DNA of 64,000 bases, taken from NCBI RefSeq assembly GCF_900168325.1, contig NZ_FVZE01000001.1, positions 496,001-560,000 of the forward strand, given 5' to 3'. Below are positions 25,993 through 35,536 of the stretch, piece by piece. The DNA comes from Novosphingobium mathurense. Its GTDB lineage: Bacteria > Pseudomonadota > Alphaproteobacteria > Sphingomonadales > Sphingomonadaceae. The notes under the pieces are model-generated. The model saw only the letters and a list, made by a program, of their open reading frames with translations, was not told the DNA's origin and searched no databases. The translations under genes were made by a program, and so were the position numbers. Each line of letters begins with the position of its first letter. Position 1 is the stretch's first letter.

Positions 25993-27812
25993 GCAGATTG
26001 ACCGCTTCGCTGGCCGCAATGGCCGTATGCCTGTTCGCACAGCAAGTCCCTGTCGCAGCGGCGGCGGACAGCGATTTCCGTTCGCGCAAGCCCGAGCAGG
26101 AAGTGATCTACTTCGTTCTGCCCGATCGGTTCGAGAACGGAGATACGTCGAACGACAAGGGCGGGTTGAAGGGCGACAAGTTCTCGACCGGTTTCGATCC
26201 GGCGGACAAGGCGTTCTACCATGGCGGTGACCTCAAGGGGTTGATGCAGCGCCTCGACTATATCCAGCGCCTTGGCGCGACTGCGATCTGGGTCGGCCCG
26301 ATCTTCAAGAACAAGCCGGTGCAGGGACCGGAAGGGAACAAGAGCGCCGGCTATCACGGCTACTGGATAACCGACTTCACGCAGGTCGATCCGCACTTCG
26401 GCACCAATGCCGATTTCAAGGCCCTCGTCGATGCGGCCCATGCGCGCGGGATGAAGGTCTACATGGACATCATCGCCAACCACACCGCCGACGTCATCCA
26501 GTACCGAGAAGGCGAGGAGGGCAACTATGCCTATCGCAGCAAGGCGGACTATCCCTATTCGACCCATGGTGACGCCCGGGGCAAGGCGATCAATCCGGGC
26601 TTTGCCGGTGACGAGGTGGCGACGCCGGAGAACTGGGCGAAGCTGACCGATCCGTCCTTTGCCTACACGCCTTTCGTGCCCAAGGCCGAGAAAAGCGTGA
26701 AGGTTCCCGGCTGGCTCAACGATCCGATCTACTACCACAATCGCGGCGATACGAACTGGAAGGGCGAATCCGCGCAGTTCGGTGACTTCGTCGGGCTCGA
26801 CGATCTCGCGACCGAGAACCCGCGCGTGGTCGAGGGCATGATCGCGATCTACGGAGCCTGGATCGACCGTTTTGGCATCGACGGTTTCCGCATCGACACG
26901 GCCAAGCACGTCAATCCGGAATTCTGGCGCGATTTCGTCCCCGCCATGCTCACTCGCGCGAAGCAGAAGGGCATCCCCAATTTCCATATCTTCGGCGAAG
27001 TGGCGACCGGGGACTACGATCCCGCTCTGCTCGCAAGCTGGACACGCAATGCCGGGCTGCCTGCGGTGCTGGACTTCGCCTTCATGCACGCGGTGATCGA
27101 TGCGGTGGACGGGAAGGCCGGGACGCAGGAACTGGCGCGGCTGGACGAGGACGATGCGCTTTACGAAGCGGGCAAGCGGGCGGCTCTGCAACTGCCCACG
27201 TTCCTGGGCAATCACGATGCCGGGCGGTTTGCGTACTTCATCAAGCAGGCCAATCCCGGGATTTCGCCGGAGGAACTCCTGGCGCGCGTCGAACTTGGCC
27301 ATGCCATGCTGCTGACGCTGCGCGGCGTTCCGACGATCTACTATGGCGACGAGCAGGGGTTCGTGGGCGAGGGCGGCGACCAGCTGTCACGGCAGGACAT
27401 GTTCCCCTCGCGCACCGCGATCTACAATGCGGACGGCCTCGTGGGCACCGACAGCACGAGCGCTGCCTCGAACTTCGACGAGAGCCATCCGCTCTACAGG
27501 TTCATCGCGCAGCTTTCGGCGCTGCGGGTGAGGACGCCTGCCTTGACCTCCGGCACCACCAGGCTGCGCGCCACAACCGAGAACCCCGGCCTCTTTGCCG
27601 TGTCGCGCTTCGATCCCGATAGCGGGAGGGAAGTCCTGCTGGTCTTCAATACCTCTACCGAGGCGGTGACCGCGCAAGTCTCCGTCGAGGCGAAGTCGCT
27701 GAAGTTCACAACTTTGGCCGGGGCGGGATGCCCGTCGGCGGCCACGGCGCCGGGCAGCGCCGCTGTTTCCCTACCATCGCTGGGTTTTGCCGTCTGCGCA
27801 GCTGACGATTGA
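25989..27812 (+). CDS. Exported GH13 alpha-amylase family enzyme
   Basis: About 607 residues. The N-terminal signal peptide (MSRLTASLAAMAVCLFAQQV, cleavage after VAAAA) points to the periplasm or outside. The (beta/alpha)8 barrel has the GH13 motifs: nucleophile Asp303 in DGFRIDTAKHV, acid/base Glu337 in HIFGEVATG and Asp410 in FLGNHDAGRF. It starts with TTG, eight bases after GGAG and overlapping the halogenase stop, so it depends on translational coupling. It should cleave alpha-1,4 links in maltodextrins entering through the receptor. A C-terminal beta-domain ends with a Cys pair (AGCPSA and FAVCAADD). Confidence 0.93.
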   Translation: MSRLTASLAAMAVCLFAQQVPVAAAADSDFRSRKPEQEVIYFVLPDRFENGDTSNDKGGLKGDKFSTGFDPADKAFYHGGDLKGLMQRLDYIQRLGATAIWVGPIFKNKPVQGPEGNKSAGYHGYWITDFTQVDPHFGTNADFKALVDAAHARGMKVYMDIIANHTADVIQYREGEEGNYAYRSKADYPYSTHGDARGKAINPGFAGDEVATPENWAKLTDPSFAYTPFVPKAEKSVKVPGWLNDPIYYHNRGDTNWKGESAQFGDFVGLDDLATENPRVVEGMIAIYGAWIDRFGIDGFRIDTAKHVNPEFWRDFVPAMLTRAKQKGIPNFHIFGEVATGDYDPALLASWTRNAGLPAVLDFAFMHAVIDAVDGKAGTQELARLDEDDALYEAGKRAALQLPTFLGNHDAGRFAYFIKQANPGISPEELLARVELGHAMLLTLRGVPTIYYGDEQGFVGEGGDQLSRQDMFPSRTAIYNADGLVGTDSTSAASNFDESHPLYRFIAQLSALRVRTPALTSGTTRLRATTENPGLFAVSRFDPDSGREVLLVFNTSTEAVTAQVSVEAKSLKFTTLAGAGCPSAATAPGSAAVSLPSLGFAVCAADD

Positions 27813-27853
27813 GCCCTGACCCTTGTGCAACTCTTCCTCCCCCCAGGACACCG

Positions 27854-29476
27854 ATGACAAACGATATCATTCCATCCGCCCCCGCTGCGATCGGCCAGGC
27901 GGAGTGGTGGCGCGGTGCTGCCATCTATCAGATCTATCCGCGCAGCTTCGTCGATTCCAACGGCGATGGCGTGGGAGACCTGCCGGGGATCACCTCGCGG
28001 CTCGACTATGTGGCTTCGCTTGGCGTCGAGGCGATCTGGGTTTCGCCGTTCTACGCCTCGCCGATGGCCGACTTCGGCTACGACATTTCGGACTATCGCG
28101 CGGTGGACCCGATCTTCGGCACGCTGGCCGATTTCGACGACCTCGTCGCCCGCGCGTCCGAGCTTGGGCTGAAGGTCATCGTCGACCAGGTCTATGCCCA
28201 TACCTCGGACAAGCACGCGTGGTTCGAACAGAGCCGGGCGAGCCGGGACAATCCCTTTGCCGACTGGTATGTGTGGGCGGATCCCAAGCCCGACGGCTCA
28301 CCGCCCAACAACTGGCAATCGGTCTTCGGCGGTCCCTCGTGGTGCTGGGACGCGCGTCGCTGCCAGTATTACTTACACAATTTCCTGCCGCAGCAACCGC
28401 AGCTCAACGTCCACAATCACAAGGTGCAGGACGCGCTGCTCGATGTCGCGCGGTTCTGGCTCGACCGCGGTGTTTGCGGCTTTCGCATCGATGCGCTCAA
28501 CTTCACGATGCATGATCCCCTGCTGCGCGACAACCCGCCCGCGCCCGAGGAGGGCAAGCTACGCACCCGTTCGTTCGACTACCAGCTGCAGACCTACAAC
28601 CAGTCTCATGCCGACATCCCGCAGTTCATCGAGAAGCTGCAGGCGCTGATCGCCAGCTATCCCGGCACGTTCTCGCTCGCCGAAGTCGGCGGTCGCAACG
28701 CCGTGCGCGAGATGCAGGAATTCACGCGGGGCACGAATCGTCTCGACAGCGCCTACGGGTTCGATTTCCTCTACGCCGACGCGCTCTCGCCCGCGCTCGT
28801 CAAAAGCGCCCTCGAAAGCTGGTCCGAGGAACAGGGCGCCGGCTGGCCGAGCTGGGCCTTCGAAAACCACGATGCCCCGCGCGCCCTTTCACGCTGGTGC
28901 AAGCCGGAGGATCGAGCGCCGTTCGCGCGGATGAAGGCGATGCTGCTGGCTTCGCTGCGCGGCAATCCGATCGTCTATCAGGGCGAGGAACTCGGCCTGC
29001 TGCAGGTCGATGTGCCTTTTGAAATGCTGCAGGATCCCGAAGCCATCGCCAACTGGCCGCTGACCCTTTCACGCGATGGCGTGCGTACGCCGATGCCGTG
29101 GCGGGGTAATGATGCCGCTGGCGGTTTTTCCAGCGCGGAGCCTTGGCTTCCCGTGGGCGAAGAGAACCTGGAGCGCGCGCTGGACCGGCAACAGGACGAT
29201 CCGCACTCGCTGCTCAACCTGACCCGCCACCTGATCGGCGTGCGGCGAAGCAATGCGCCCTTGCGGCGCGGCGCCTGCGAGGTCTTGCTGGCCGACGAAA
29301 CGCGCCTTGTGCTGCGCCGCGAGTGCGAAGGCCAGAGCGTGTTGGCGCTGTTCAACATGAGTTCCAAGCCCGCCCGTTGGCCGATCGATATCCCGACGCA
29401 GACTGCGGTGCTTGCCGCCGTCAATGGAGCGGAGGCCGGCAGCTTGCCCGCCTGGGGCGCGCTCTGGATCAACTGA
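27854..29476 (+). CDS. Cytoplasmic GH13 (subfamily 23-like) alpha-glucosidase
   Basis: A 540-residue protein without a signal peptide. The catalytic residues are Asp213 (GFRIDALNF), Glu277 (SLAEVGG) and Asp340 (FENHDAPR). The conserved WWRGAAIYQIYPRSFVDSNGDGVGDL start and the FLPQQPQLNVHN segment are those of bacterial alpha-glucosidases that split maltose and other short alpha-glucosides. The start at 27854 has AGGAC just upstream. It follows the exported amylase by 41 bases and would process sugars brought in by the MFS permease. Confidence 0.93.
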   Translation: MTNDIIPSAPAAIGQAEWWRGAAIYQIYPRSFVDSNGDGVGDLPGITSRLDYVASLGVEAIWVSPFYASPMADFGYDISDYRAVDPIFGTLADFDDLVARASELGLKVIVDQVYAHTSDKHAWFEQSRASRDNPFADWYVWADPKPDGSPPNNWQSVFGGPSWCWDARRCQYYLHNFLPQQPQLNVHNHKVQDALLDVARFWLDRGVCGFRIDALNFTMHDPLLRDNPPAPEEGKLRTRSFDYQLQTYNQSHADIPQFIEKLQALIASYPGTFSLAEVGGRNAVREMQEFTRGTNRLDSAYGFDFLYADALSPALVKSALESWSEEQGAGWPSWAFENHDAPRALSRWCKPEDRAPFARMKAMLLASLRGNPIVYQGEELGLLQVDVPFEMLQDPEAIANWPLTLSRDGVRTPMPWRGNDAAGGFSSAEPWLPVGEENLERALDRQQDDPHSLLNLTRHLIGVRRSNAPLRRGACEVLLADETRLVLRRECEGQSVLALFNMSSKPARWPIDIPTQTAVLAAVNGAEAGSLPAWGALWIN

Positions 29477-29488
29477 GGAAAACCAAGC

Positions 29489-31546
29489 ATGAAACCGACA
29501 CGTATTCTCGCTGCGGCGGGGCTTTGTCTCGCCGCGCTTTGTGCAAACCCTGGCTGGGCGCAGGATGTTCGGCCGAGCGTCACTGCGGCTTCGCCGGATG
29601 GCTCGCTGGTGCTCTCGGTCACGACTGACAACGATGCGCGCCCGACATGGTCGCTCTCGCGCAAGGGCAAGCTGCTGATCGCGCCGAGCAAGCTGGGGTT
29701 CCTCCTGACCGACGGCCTGAACATGGTGCGCGGCTTTTCCATCGCCGGCAGCGAGAAGGCCGCGGCCGACGATACCTGGGAGCAGCCCTGGGGCGAGCGC
29801 CGCTTCGTGAGCGATCACTACAACGAGGTCGTGGTGCGCTTCCAGCAGTCGCAGGTGCAGGGCGCGCGGCGCATGAACGTGCGCTTCCGGCTTTTCGATA
29901 ACGGCATCGGTTTCCGCTACGAACTGCCCGAACAGCCTGCGCTCAAGACGATGCGCATTGCCGAGGAAACGACCGAGTTCGACATCGTCCCAGAGGGTAA
30001 GGCCTGGTGGATACCGGGCGGCGAATGGAACCGTTACGAGCAGGTCTATCGGGAGACGCCGATTGACGCGGTTTCCACCGCGCATACCCCGATCACCATG
30101 CGGCTGGAGGACGGCACGCACCTGTCGTTCCACGAAGCGGCGCTGGTCGACTATGCCGGTTACTGGTTCAAGCGCGCAAGCGGCCAGCTTTTCCGCACCG
30201 AGCTGGCGCCCGGATCGGACAGCGCGAAAGTCGTGCGCGACCTGCCTTTCGCAACGCCCTGGCGCACAGTCCGCATTGCCAACGATGCTGCCGGGCTGGT
30301 TGAAAACGACCTCGAACTCAACCTCAACGAGCCCAACAAGCTGGGCGATGTCAGCTGGTTCAAGCCGGCTCGCTACATCGGCATCTGGTGGGGCATGATC
30401 CGCGGCGACTGGACCTGGGCGGAAGGTCCGCGCCACGGCGCCACGACGAAACGGGCGAAGCAGTACATCGACTATGCTGCGCAGCACGGCTTTCGCGGCG
30501 TGCTCGTCGAAGGCTGGAACATGGGCTGGAACGGCGACTGGTTCGGCCATGGCGACGCGTTCAGCTTTACCCAGCCCACGCCCGATTTCGATCTCAAGGG
30601 GCTGACCGCCTATGCCGCGAAGAAAGGCGTGCATCTGATCGGCCATCACGAGACCGGCGGCAACATCGCCAATTACGAGCCGCAGCTCGACGATGCCATG
30701 GCTCTTTATGGCAAGCTGGGCGTCGACGTGGTCAAGACCGGCTACGTCGCCGATGCCGGCGGGATCATCGCCCCCGGAGACAAGCCCGGCGAGACGAAGA
30801 TGGTCTGGCACGACGGCCAGCGCATGGTGAACCACTATCTCGATGTTGTGAAAGATGCGGCCCGGCATCACATCGCGGTCAATACGCATGAACCGGTCAA
30901 GGATACCGGCCTGCGCCGGACATATCCCAACTGGGTTTCTCGCGAGGGCGCGCGCGGCATGGAGTACAATGCCTGGAACGCGTTCGCCAACGGGCCGGAC
31001 CATGAGCCGACGCTCGTCTATACGCGCATGCTCTCCGGCCCGATGGACTACACCCCCGGCGTGCTGAGCCTGGAAGGCGCGCAGCATACCCCCTTGGCCT
31101 CGACGCTGGCCAAGCAGCTCGGGCTCTATCTTGCACTCTATTCGCCGATCCAGATGGCGGCCGATTTCGTCGAGAACCTGAAGGCGCATCCGCGCGAGAT
31201 GGAATTCATCGAGCATGTCCCGACCGACTGGGCCGAAAGCCACCTGATCGCAGGCGAGGTGGGCGACTATGCGATCTTCGCCCGCAAGGACCGCAATGGC
31301 CCGGAATGGTTCGTGGGCGGGGTGAACGATGCCACGGCGCGAACGGTGACGCTCAATTTCGATTTCCTCGATGAAGGCAAGACCTACGAGGCGAAGATCT
31401 GGAAGGACGGCGAGGGCGCGACCTACCTCACCGAGGCCCGCCACCGCATCGCCTACGACACCAGGATGGTGCGCAAGGGCGACAAGATCGACATCTGGCT
31501 TGCCCCGGGCGGCGGCGCGGCAATGCGCCTCATCCCGCAGGACTGA
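29489..31546 (+). CDS. Exported GH97 alpha-glucosidase (SusB-like)
   Basis: A 685-residue protein with a clear signal peptide (MKPTRILAAAGLCLAALCA, cleavage after GWA). The N-terminal beta-sandwich leads into a barrel with GLVEGWNMGWNGDW-like sequence (LVEGWNMGWNGDWF), HHETGGN at about residue 388 and NTHEPVKDTGLRRTYPN at about residue 465. The two glutamates and the HEPxKxTGxxRTYPN motif mark the inverting, calcium-dependent GH97 subgroup. It releases glucose from the ends of alpha-glucans in the periplasm. It is the last gene of the maltose operon, 12 bp after the GH13 glucosidase, and is followed by a hairpin. Confidence 0.95.
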   Translation: MKPTRILAAAGLCLAALCANPGWAQDVRPSVTAASPDGSLVLSVTTDNDARPTWSLSRKGKLLIAPSKLGFLLTDGLNMVRGFSIAGSEKAAADDTWEQPWGERRFVSDHYNEVVVRFQQSQVQGARRMNVRFRLFDNGIGFRYELPEQPALKTMRIAEETTEFDIVPEGKAWWIPGGEWNRYEQVYRETPIDAVSTAHTPITMRLEDGTHLSFHEAALVDYAGYWFKRASGQLFRTELAPGSDSAKVVRDLPFATPWRTVRIANDAAGLVENDLELNLNEPNKLGDVSWFKPARYIGIWWGMIRGDWTWAEGPRHGATTKRAKQYIDYAAQHGFRGVLVEGWNMGWNGDWFGHGDAFSFTQPTPDFDLKGLTAYAAKKGVHLIGHHETGGNIANYEPQLDDAMALYGKLGVDVVKTGYVADAGGIIAPGDKPGETKMVWHDGQRMVNHYLDVVKDAARHHIAVNTHEPVKDTGLRRTYPNWVSREGARGMEYNAWNAFANGPDHEPTLVYTRMLSGPMDYTPGVLSLEGAQHTPLASTLAKQLGLYLALYSPIQMAADFVENLKAHPREMEFIEHVPTDWAESHLIAGEVGDYAIFARKDRNGPEWFVGGVNDATARTVTLNFDFLDEGKTYEAKIWKDGEGATYLTEARHRIAYDTRMVRKGDKIDIWLAPGGGAAMRLIPQD

Positions 31547-31576
31547 CGAGACTGCGATAGCGAGAAAAGCACCAAC

Positions 31577-31605
31577 GGGGACGCAAGGCGCCGCCTTGCG
31601 TCCCC
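31577..31605. terminator. Hairpin at the end of the maltose operon
   Basis: The twelve-base arms GGGGACGCAAGG and CCTTGCGTCCCC have a CGCCG loop, 30 bp after the GH97 stop. It also faces the tRNA transcript from the other strand, where CTTTTC follows. It is a likely bidirectional terminator. Confidence 0.7.
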
Positions 31606-31657
31606 GCAATGCGCGGCGGCCGCAAAAGTTCCTGGTGTTCGGATCGGAAGATCGAGT

Positions 31658-31734
<77 letters not shown>

Positions 31735-31760
31735 ACCTCTCGGGCGTCGATATCAGGCGA

Positions 31761-31836
31761 TGGTGGGCCCGGCAGGATTCGAACCCGCGACCTAGCCGTT
31801 ATGAGCGGCCAGCTCTAACCGCTGAGCTACAGGCCC
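31761..31836 (-). tRNA. tRNA with anticodon CAT, probably tRNA-Ile2
   Basis: This is a 76-base tRNA with encoded CCA and anticodon loop CTCATAA. The acceptor stem GGGCCTG/CGGGCCC contains C4-G69 and C5-G68, the pairs that the lysidine synthetase TilS uses to tell tRNA-Ile2 from elongator tRNA-Met. The sequence after the anticodon stem (AGGTCGC) also resembles Ile2. Elongator Met remains possible. Confidence 0.85.
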
Positions 31837-31900
31837 CAAATCGCCGACCCAGCTTCAATCGACATAGCCGGGCTGAGGCGCGTTAGCTTGCATCATCGAA

Positions 31901-32905
31901 CTACGCAAGCTCCACGCTCGACATGATTTGTGCAACACTTGTCGGCTTGACGCCTCGATGGTCGAGATGGGCGAAAAGCGTGCGCCACCAGGCGTAAAGG
32001 GCGTCGAGATCCTCGTCCGTGCGCACGTAGGGGGTATGGCCCGGCGCCAAGGAAGGGCTGTGGAACGAAAAGACGAGGACAGGCAGGCCTTCGTCGATGG
32101 CGATGTCGACGCCGCGCAGGGCCTCGTCGGCCGTCACGCCCTCCGGCGTGAGCGGGATGCGCTCCAGCAGTCCGGTGCGGGCCAGCACGCCGCGTGCGGT
32201 CGGCGTGCGCCAGAGCTGCGGATAGATTACGTTACCGAGCTGGCGCAGCGGGCCCCAGTAGACGGTCGTGAGAGGCAGTTCGAGCAGGCGACGTTCCCGA
32301 TCGACCCAATAGGGTTTGAGGGGATGGCTGCGATAGTTCGGCCCGCCATTGCCGCTGTAATCGAAATGCGACCGCACCGATGTGTCGATAGCGATGCCGA
32401 ACTCGGTCAGGATCTCGCTGGTGCGCGGACCCAGGCCGTAGCGTCCGGCGCGATAGATCTGCGGGGCCGTACCGAACACGGTCTCGATCTTCTCGCGCAG
32501 TTGCAGGAATTTCTGGCGCTCGAGTTCGAAGTCAAGATTCCCTGCGTAGCTGTTGAATTCGCTGATTTCTTCTTCGAAGGGCGGATTGACCCAAGGATGA
32601 AGCTGTACGCCCACTTCGGCGCGGCCCGAACTGACGGCTTCGCCAAGGACCTGACCGGTGAGAGCCGCATTGGCGACCGGGTAATCGATCAGGTAGGTCG
32701 GCACGACGCCGAAACCTTCGCAGAACTGCTGGAACTTGCGCAGGGCTGGAACCGTCGCGACGCCATGGCGATCGCGGTTGAGGGGCGCATCCCAGTCGAA
32801 CTCTTCCTCGGTATCCACGGTGACGATGAACCGCTGTCCGAAATCGCTGGAAAATGTTGCAAGGTCAGCCGCTGTGGGCGGTTCAAGCAGGTTTGACGCC
32901 GGCAA
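31901..32905 (-). CDS. Polysaccharide-deacetylase-like (WalW-type) protein
   Basis: A 334-residue protein. The core has FIVTVDTEEEFDWD near residue 30, a polysaccharide deacetylase motif in which the acidic residues should bind metal, and FSFHSPSLAPGHTPYV near the C-terminus. The overall pattern is that of WalW-like proteins in alphaproteobacterial polysaccharide clusters. No signal peptide is seen. It starts at TTG 32905 with GAGGGGGA eight bases upstream. It follows the histidine kinase gene after 47 bp on the same strand, so the pair may form an operon. The substrate is unknown. Confidence 0.75.
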   Translation of the reverse strand: MPASNLLEPPTAADLATFSSDFGQRFIVTVDTEEEFDWDAPLNRDRHGVATVPALRKFQQFCEGFGVVPTYLIDYPVANAALTGQVLGEAVSSGRAEVGVQLHPWVNPPFEEEISEFNSYAGNLDFELERQKFLQLREKIETVFGTAPQIYRAGRYGLGPRTSEILTEFGIAIDTSVRSHFDYSGNGGPNYRSHPLKPYWVDRERRLLELPLTTVYWGPLRQLGNVIYPQLWRTPTARGVLARTGLLERIPLTPEGVTADEALRGVDIAIDEGLPVLVFSFHSPSLAPGHTPYVRTDEDLDALYAWWRTLFAHLDHRGVKPTSVAQIMSSVELA

Positions 32906-32952
32906 AAAGAATTCCCCCTCGATCCGCCTGCGCCTGCCAGTCGTCGCAGGTG

Positions 32953-34818
32953 TCAGCGCGAATGATTGACTGCGGTGCTATGGCTAGCCGCAGCAGCGGT
33001 CAACCCGGGCAGGGTTAAATGGAGGTCATTGCCTTCCCGCCGCAAAGCACCGCCCACTGCCACTGCTTCGGCTGCGGCCAGCCGCAGGGTGAAGCCCAGG
33101 CCGAACATGCCGGCAGAGAGCGTCTGTCCGCGCTCGCCGGGGGGCGTATCGAACAGGTCGTCATTGTCGCGCGCGGCGAGCGCGGCCGGCAGGGCGATGC
33201 GCATAACCACGCAGTCCCCGGCTTCGCGCGAACAGGCCAGTTCGAGGATTTCGTCTGGTGCGGTCGATCCGGCCAGGGCGGCGAGCAGGCGCCAGACGAG
33301 ACGTTCGGCCTCGATGCGGTCGACCTGGATCGGATAAGTGTTCAAGTCGATGTCGACCGGCAGGGCAAAGCCGCTGCGGCGCGGATCGGTCCATGTCCGC
33401 AGCCGGGCAACGGTCTGGATCAGGATTTCGCTGATGTCGCAGTCGCCGGTTTCGACCTGCATGGCGCCCGATTCCAGCTTTACCAGCCGGTCGAGTTCCT
33501 CGAACCCGGCAAGAATGTGCGCGCAGTCGCCGGCGATGGCGGCGGCGAGGGCGCGATATTCGTGCGGCGCTGGGCCGTAGAGCTGCTGCTGGATGATTTC
33601 TGCAGCCACCTGGATGGCATTGGCCGGAGTGCGCAGCTCGTGCAGGATCTGGCGCATGCGATCGGCTTCGCTCAGGTTGCCGCCCGAACGTGCCTCGTGT
33701 GGCCGGGGACGGGCAGGGCGTCGCAGCCTTCCGAGGTAGCCGAGGAAGCGGCCGGTCTGTTCATCGAAACTGGCAATCGCATCGACCTGCCATTCGCCGG
33801 CGACGCGCGGCGCACCTGCGATCCGCACATGCGCGGCGCGCAAGGGCAGACGGTGGCGAATCGTCGTGGCCATGTCCTGGTCGGGCAGGGTTTGTCGTTC
33901 TGTCACTTCGTGCGCGGATAGGCTGAGGCCGACCAGCGACGGCGCATAGGCGCTGTCCGCCCAGGTGATGCGGCCTTCCTGATCGGTTTCGAAATCGACC
34001 GTAACGGGCAGGCGCGGCGCGGTTGTAGCCAGATCGCCTAGCGGCAGGCGTGGATCGTCGTTCGCCACTTCGAAAGTGGAGTGCGATTGCCGGGCCCTGC
34101 GGAACTCTTCGATGCGCCGGACGATGGCGCCGATTCCTGCCTCGGAATTGCGCGGCCGTTCGGCCTGGACGGCTGCTGCAGCGCGGGCCCATTCCGCCGC
34201 ATGGTCCGGCGTGATCGGGGAAACGGATGGAGTGGGGGCAGGCTGTACGCCCGGAGTCGGTGCCGCAGGTTCGGGCGAGGCTGTCGCTTGCGCCTCTAGT
34301 GCGGATTCGTCTGCAAGGTCGAGGATGTCCTCAAGGCTGGGAGCGCTTGGTTCGACTTCCTGGGGTGCCGGATTGGTTGCCGGAGGCAGGCCGCGATCGC
34401 GTATGCCGAGCCTTTCGAGCAGCGCTTCGACTTTCGGTTCCAGGTCGCGGCGGTGGCGCAGGATGCCGCGCGCGCGGACCGGCAGTTCGGGTATGAGCTT
34501 GAGCCATTCGTCCTGCTGCAGCCGCGCGCCGGTGATCGCGGCGGTGGCGACGTCAGGTTCGTCGGCGGCAAGAATCGCGAGCAGTCGCGAATTGGTAATG
34601 GGCTGCAGCGGTTGGCGCAGCAGGCGGGCGCGGTCGGCCGCGGGAATGTGGGCGGCCAGTTCCTCGACACGGGCCAGTCCGGCCTCGAGCATGTCCGACT
34701 GGGCATCGCAGGGAAGGCGGCCGAGCAGATCGACGAGTTGCCTGTACTGGATACGCGCGAGTGCGTCGCCGGAGGCGGGCAGGCGCATAACCGTAGCAAG
34801 GCGATCGTCGAAATGCAT
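32953..34818 (-). CDS. Histidine kinase with DUF2336-like N-terminal repeats and a degenerate ATPase part
   Basis: A 621-residue protein without membrane helices. Residues about 1-130 form leucine-rich helical repeats (LAILAADEPDVATAAITGARLQQDEWLKLI) that resemble DUF2336. A Pro/Ala-rich linker and a PAS-like domain (about 260-370) follow. The phospho-acceptor box is RQILHELRTPANAIQVAAEII, with His at about 394. The ATPase domain keeps a glycine-rich MFGLGFTLRLAAAEAV but no clear N-box Asn or DxG motif, so ATP binding is in doubt. It has a good ribosome site (GGAG). It diverges from the Lrp gene, and no response regulator is adjacent. Confidence 0.78.
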   Translation of the reverse strand: MHFDDRLATVMRLPASGDALARIQYRQLVDLLGRLPCDAQSDMLEAGLARVEELAAHIPAADRARLLRQPLQPITNSRLLAILAADEPDVATAAITGARLQQDEWLKLIPELPVRARGILRHRRDLEPKVEALLERLGIRDRGLPPATNPAPQEVEPSAPSLEDILDLADESALEAQATASPEPAAPTPGVQPAPTPSVSPITPDHAAEWARAAAAVQAERPRNSEAGIGAIVRRIEEFRRARQSHSTFEVANDDPRLPLGDLATTAPRLPVTVDFETDQEGRITWADSAYAPSLVGLSLSAHEVTERQTLPDQDMATTIRHRLPLRAAHVRIAGAPRVAGEWQVDAIASFDEQTGRFLGYLGRLRRPARPRPHEARSGGNLSEADRMRQILHELRTPANAIQVAAEIIQQQLYGPAPHEYRALAAAIAGDCAHILAGFEELDRLVKLESGAMQVETGDCDISEILIQTVARLRTWTDPRRSGFALPVDIDLNTYPIQVDRIEAERLVWRLLAALAGSTAPDEILELACSREAGDCVVMRIALPAALAARDNDDLFDTPPGERGQTLSAGMFGLGFTLRLAAAEAVAVGGALRREGNDLHLTLPGLTAAAASHSTAVNHSR

Positions 34819-35064
34819 TCAATCTCCAGGAGCGTCCCGTCCGCTTAGAGGGAGACAGGTTAACCACGTCCTTCCACTTGGGTGCCAATTTGACCCGAAA
34901 AATATCCTAGCAAAGTGACGAAATAGCGGAAGCGGGCAGTTTCGGGGCGTTGCAAAGCGGGACGATTACGCTATGGGATAATAATATTACAGCGTGGCCG
35001 CATTTTCGATGTGGAAATTGCAATCAGGGGTGGCTGCAGGAGTGCGGCTGACAGGAAGGTCCAA

Positions 35065-35532
35065 ATGTTTAATCTCGATGAAATCGACCGTCGGCTGCTC
35101 GCGGAACTGCAGGACGAAGGACGCATCACCAACGTCGAGCTTGCCCAGCGCGTCGGGCTGACCGCGCCGCCGTGCCTGCGCCGCGTCCGCAGCCTTGAAG
35201 AAGCCGGGATTATCCAAGGCTATCACGCCGATCTCGACGCCTCCAAGCTGGGCTTCACGATCACCGTCTTCGCGCTGGTGAGCCTGAAAAGCCAGGCCGA
35301 AGAGGCGCTGCGGGCCTTCGAGGAACACATGCAGGGCCTGCCCGAAGTGCGCGAGTGCCACATGCTCAACGGCGAGATCGACTTCATCCTCAAGATCGTC
35401 AGCCGTGACCTGCAGAGCTTTCAGGAATTCCTGACCTCCAAGCTCACGCCCGCGCCGAACGTCGACAGCGTGAAGACCTCGCTGACGATCCGCACTTCGA
35501 AGAACCAGCCCGGCGTCCCGCTGGGCGGCTGA
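35065..35532 (+). CDS. Lrp/AsnC family transcriptional regulator
   Basis: A 155-residue protein with the Lrp winged helix-turn-helix DEIDRRLLAELQDEGRITNVELAQRVGLTAPPCLRRVRSLEEAGIIQGY and a C-terminal RAM effector domain (GFTITVFALVSL, VRECHMLNGEIDFILKI). Such proteins bind amino acids and act as octamers. The start at 35065 (MFNLDEID) follows AGGAAGGT; the frame extension upstream has no family match. It diverges from the histidine kinase across about 245 bp that carry both promoters. The regulon cannot be assigned. Confidence 0.93.
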   Translation: MFNLDEIDRRLLAELQDEGRITNVELAQRVGLTAPPCLRRVRSLEEAGIIQGYHADLDASKLGFTITVFALVSLKSQAEEALRAFEEHMQGLPEVRECHMLNGEIDFILKIVSRDLQSFQEFLTSKLTPAPNVDSVKTSLTIRTSKNQPGVPLGG

Positions 35533-35536
35533 AGGG

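Noticed and set aside
25632..27302. A 556-codon minus-strand frame opposite halogenase and amylase
   Set aside because: It crosses two genes with intact catalytic motifs on the other strand and shows no family features.
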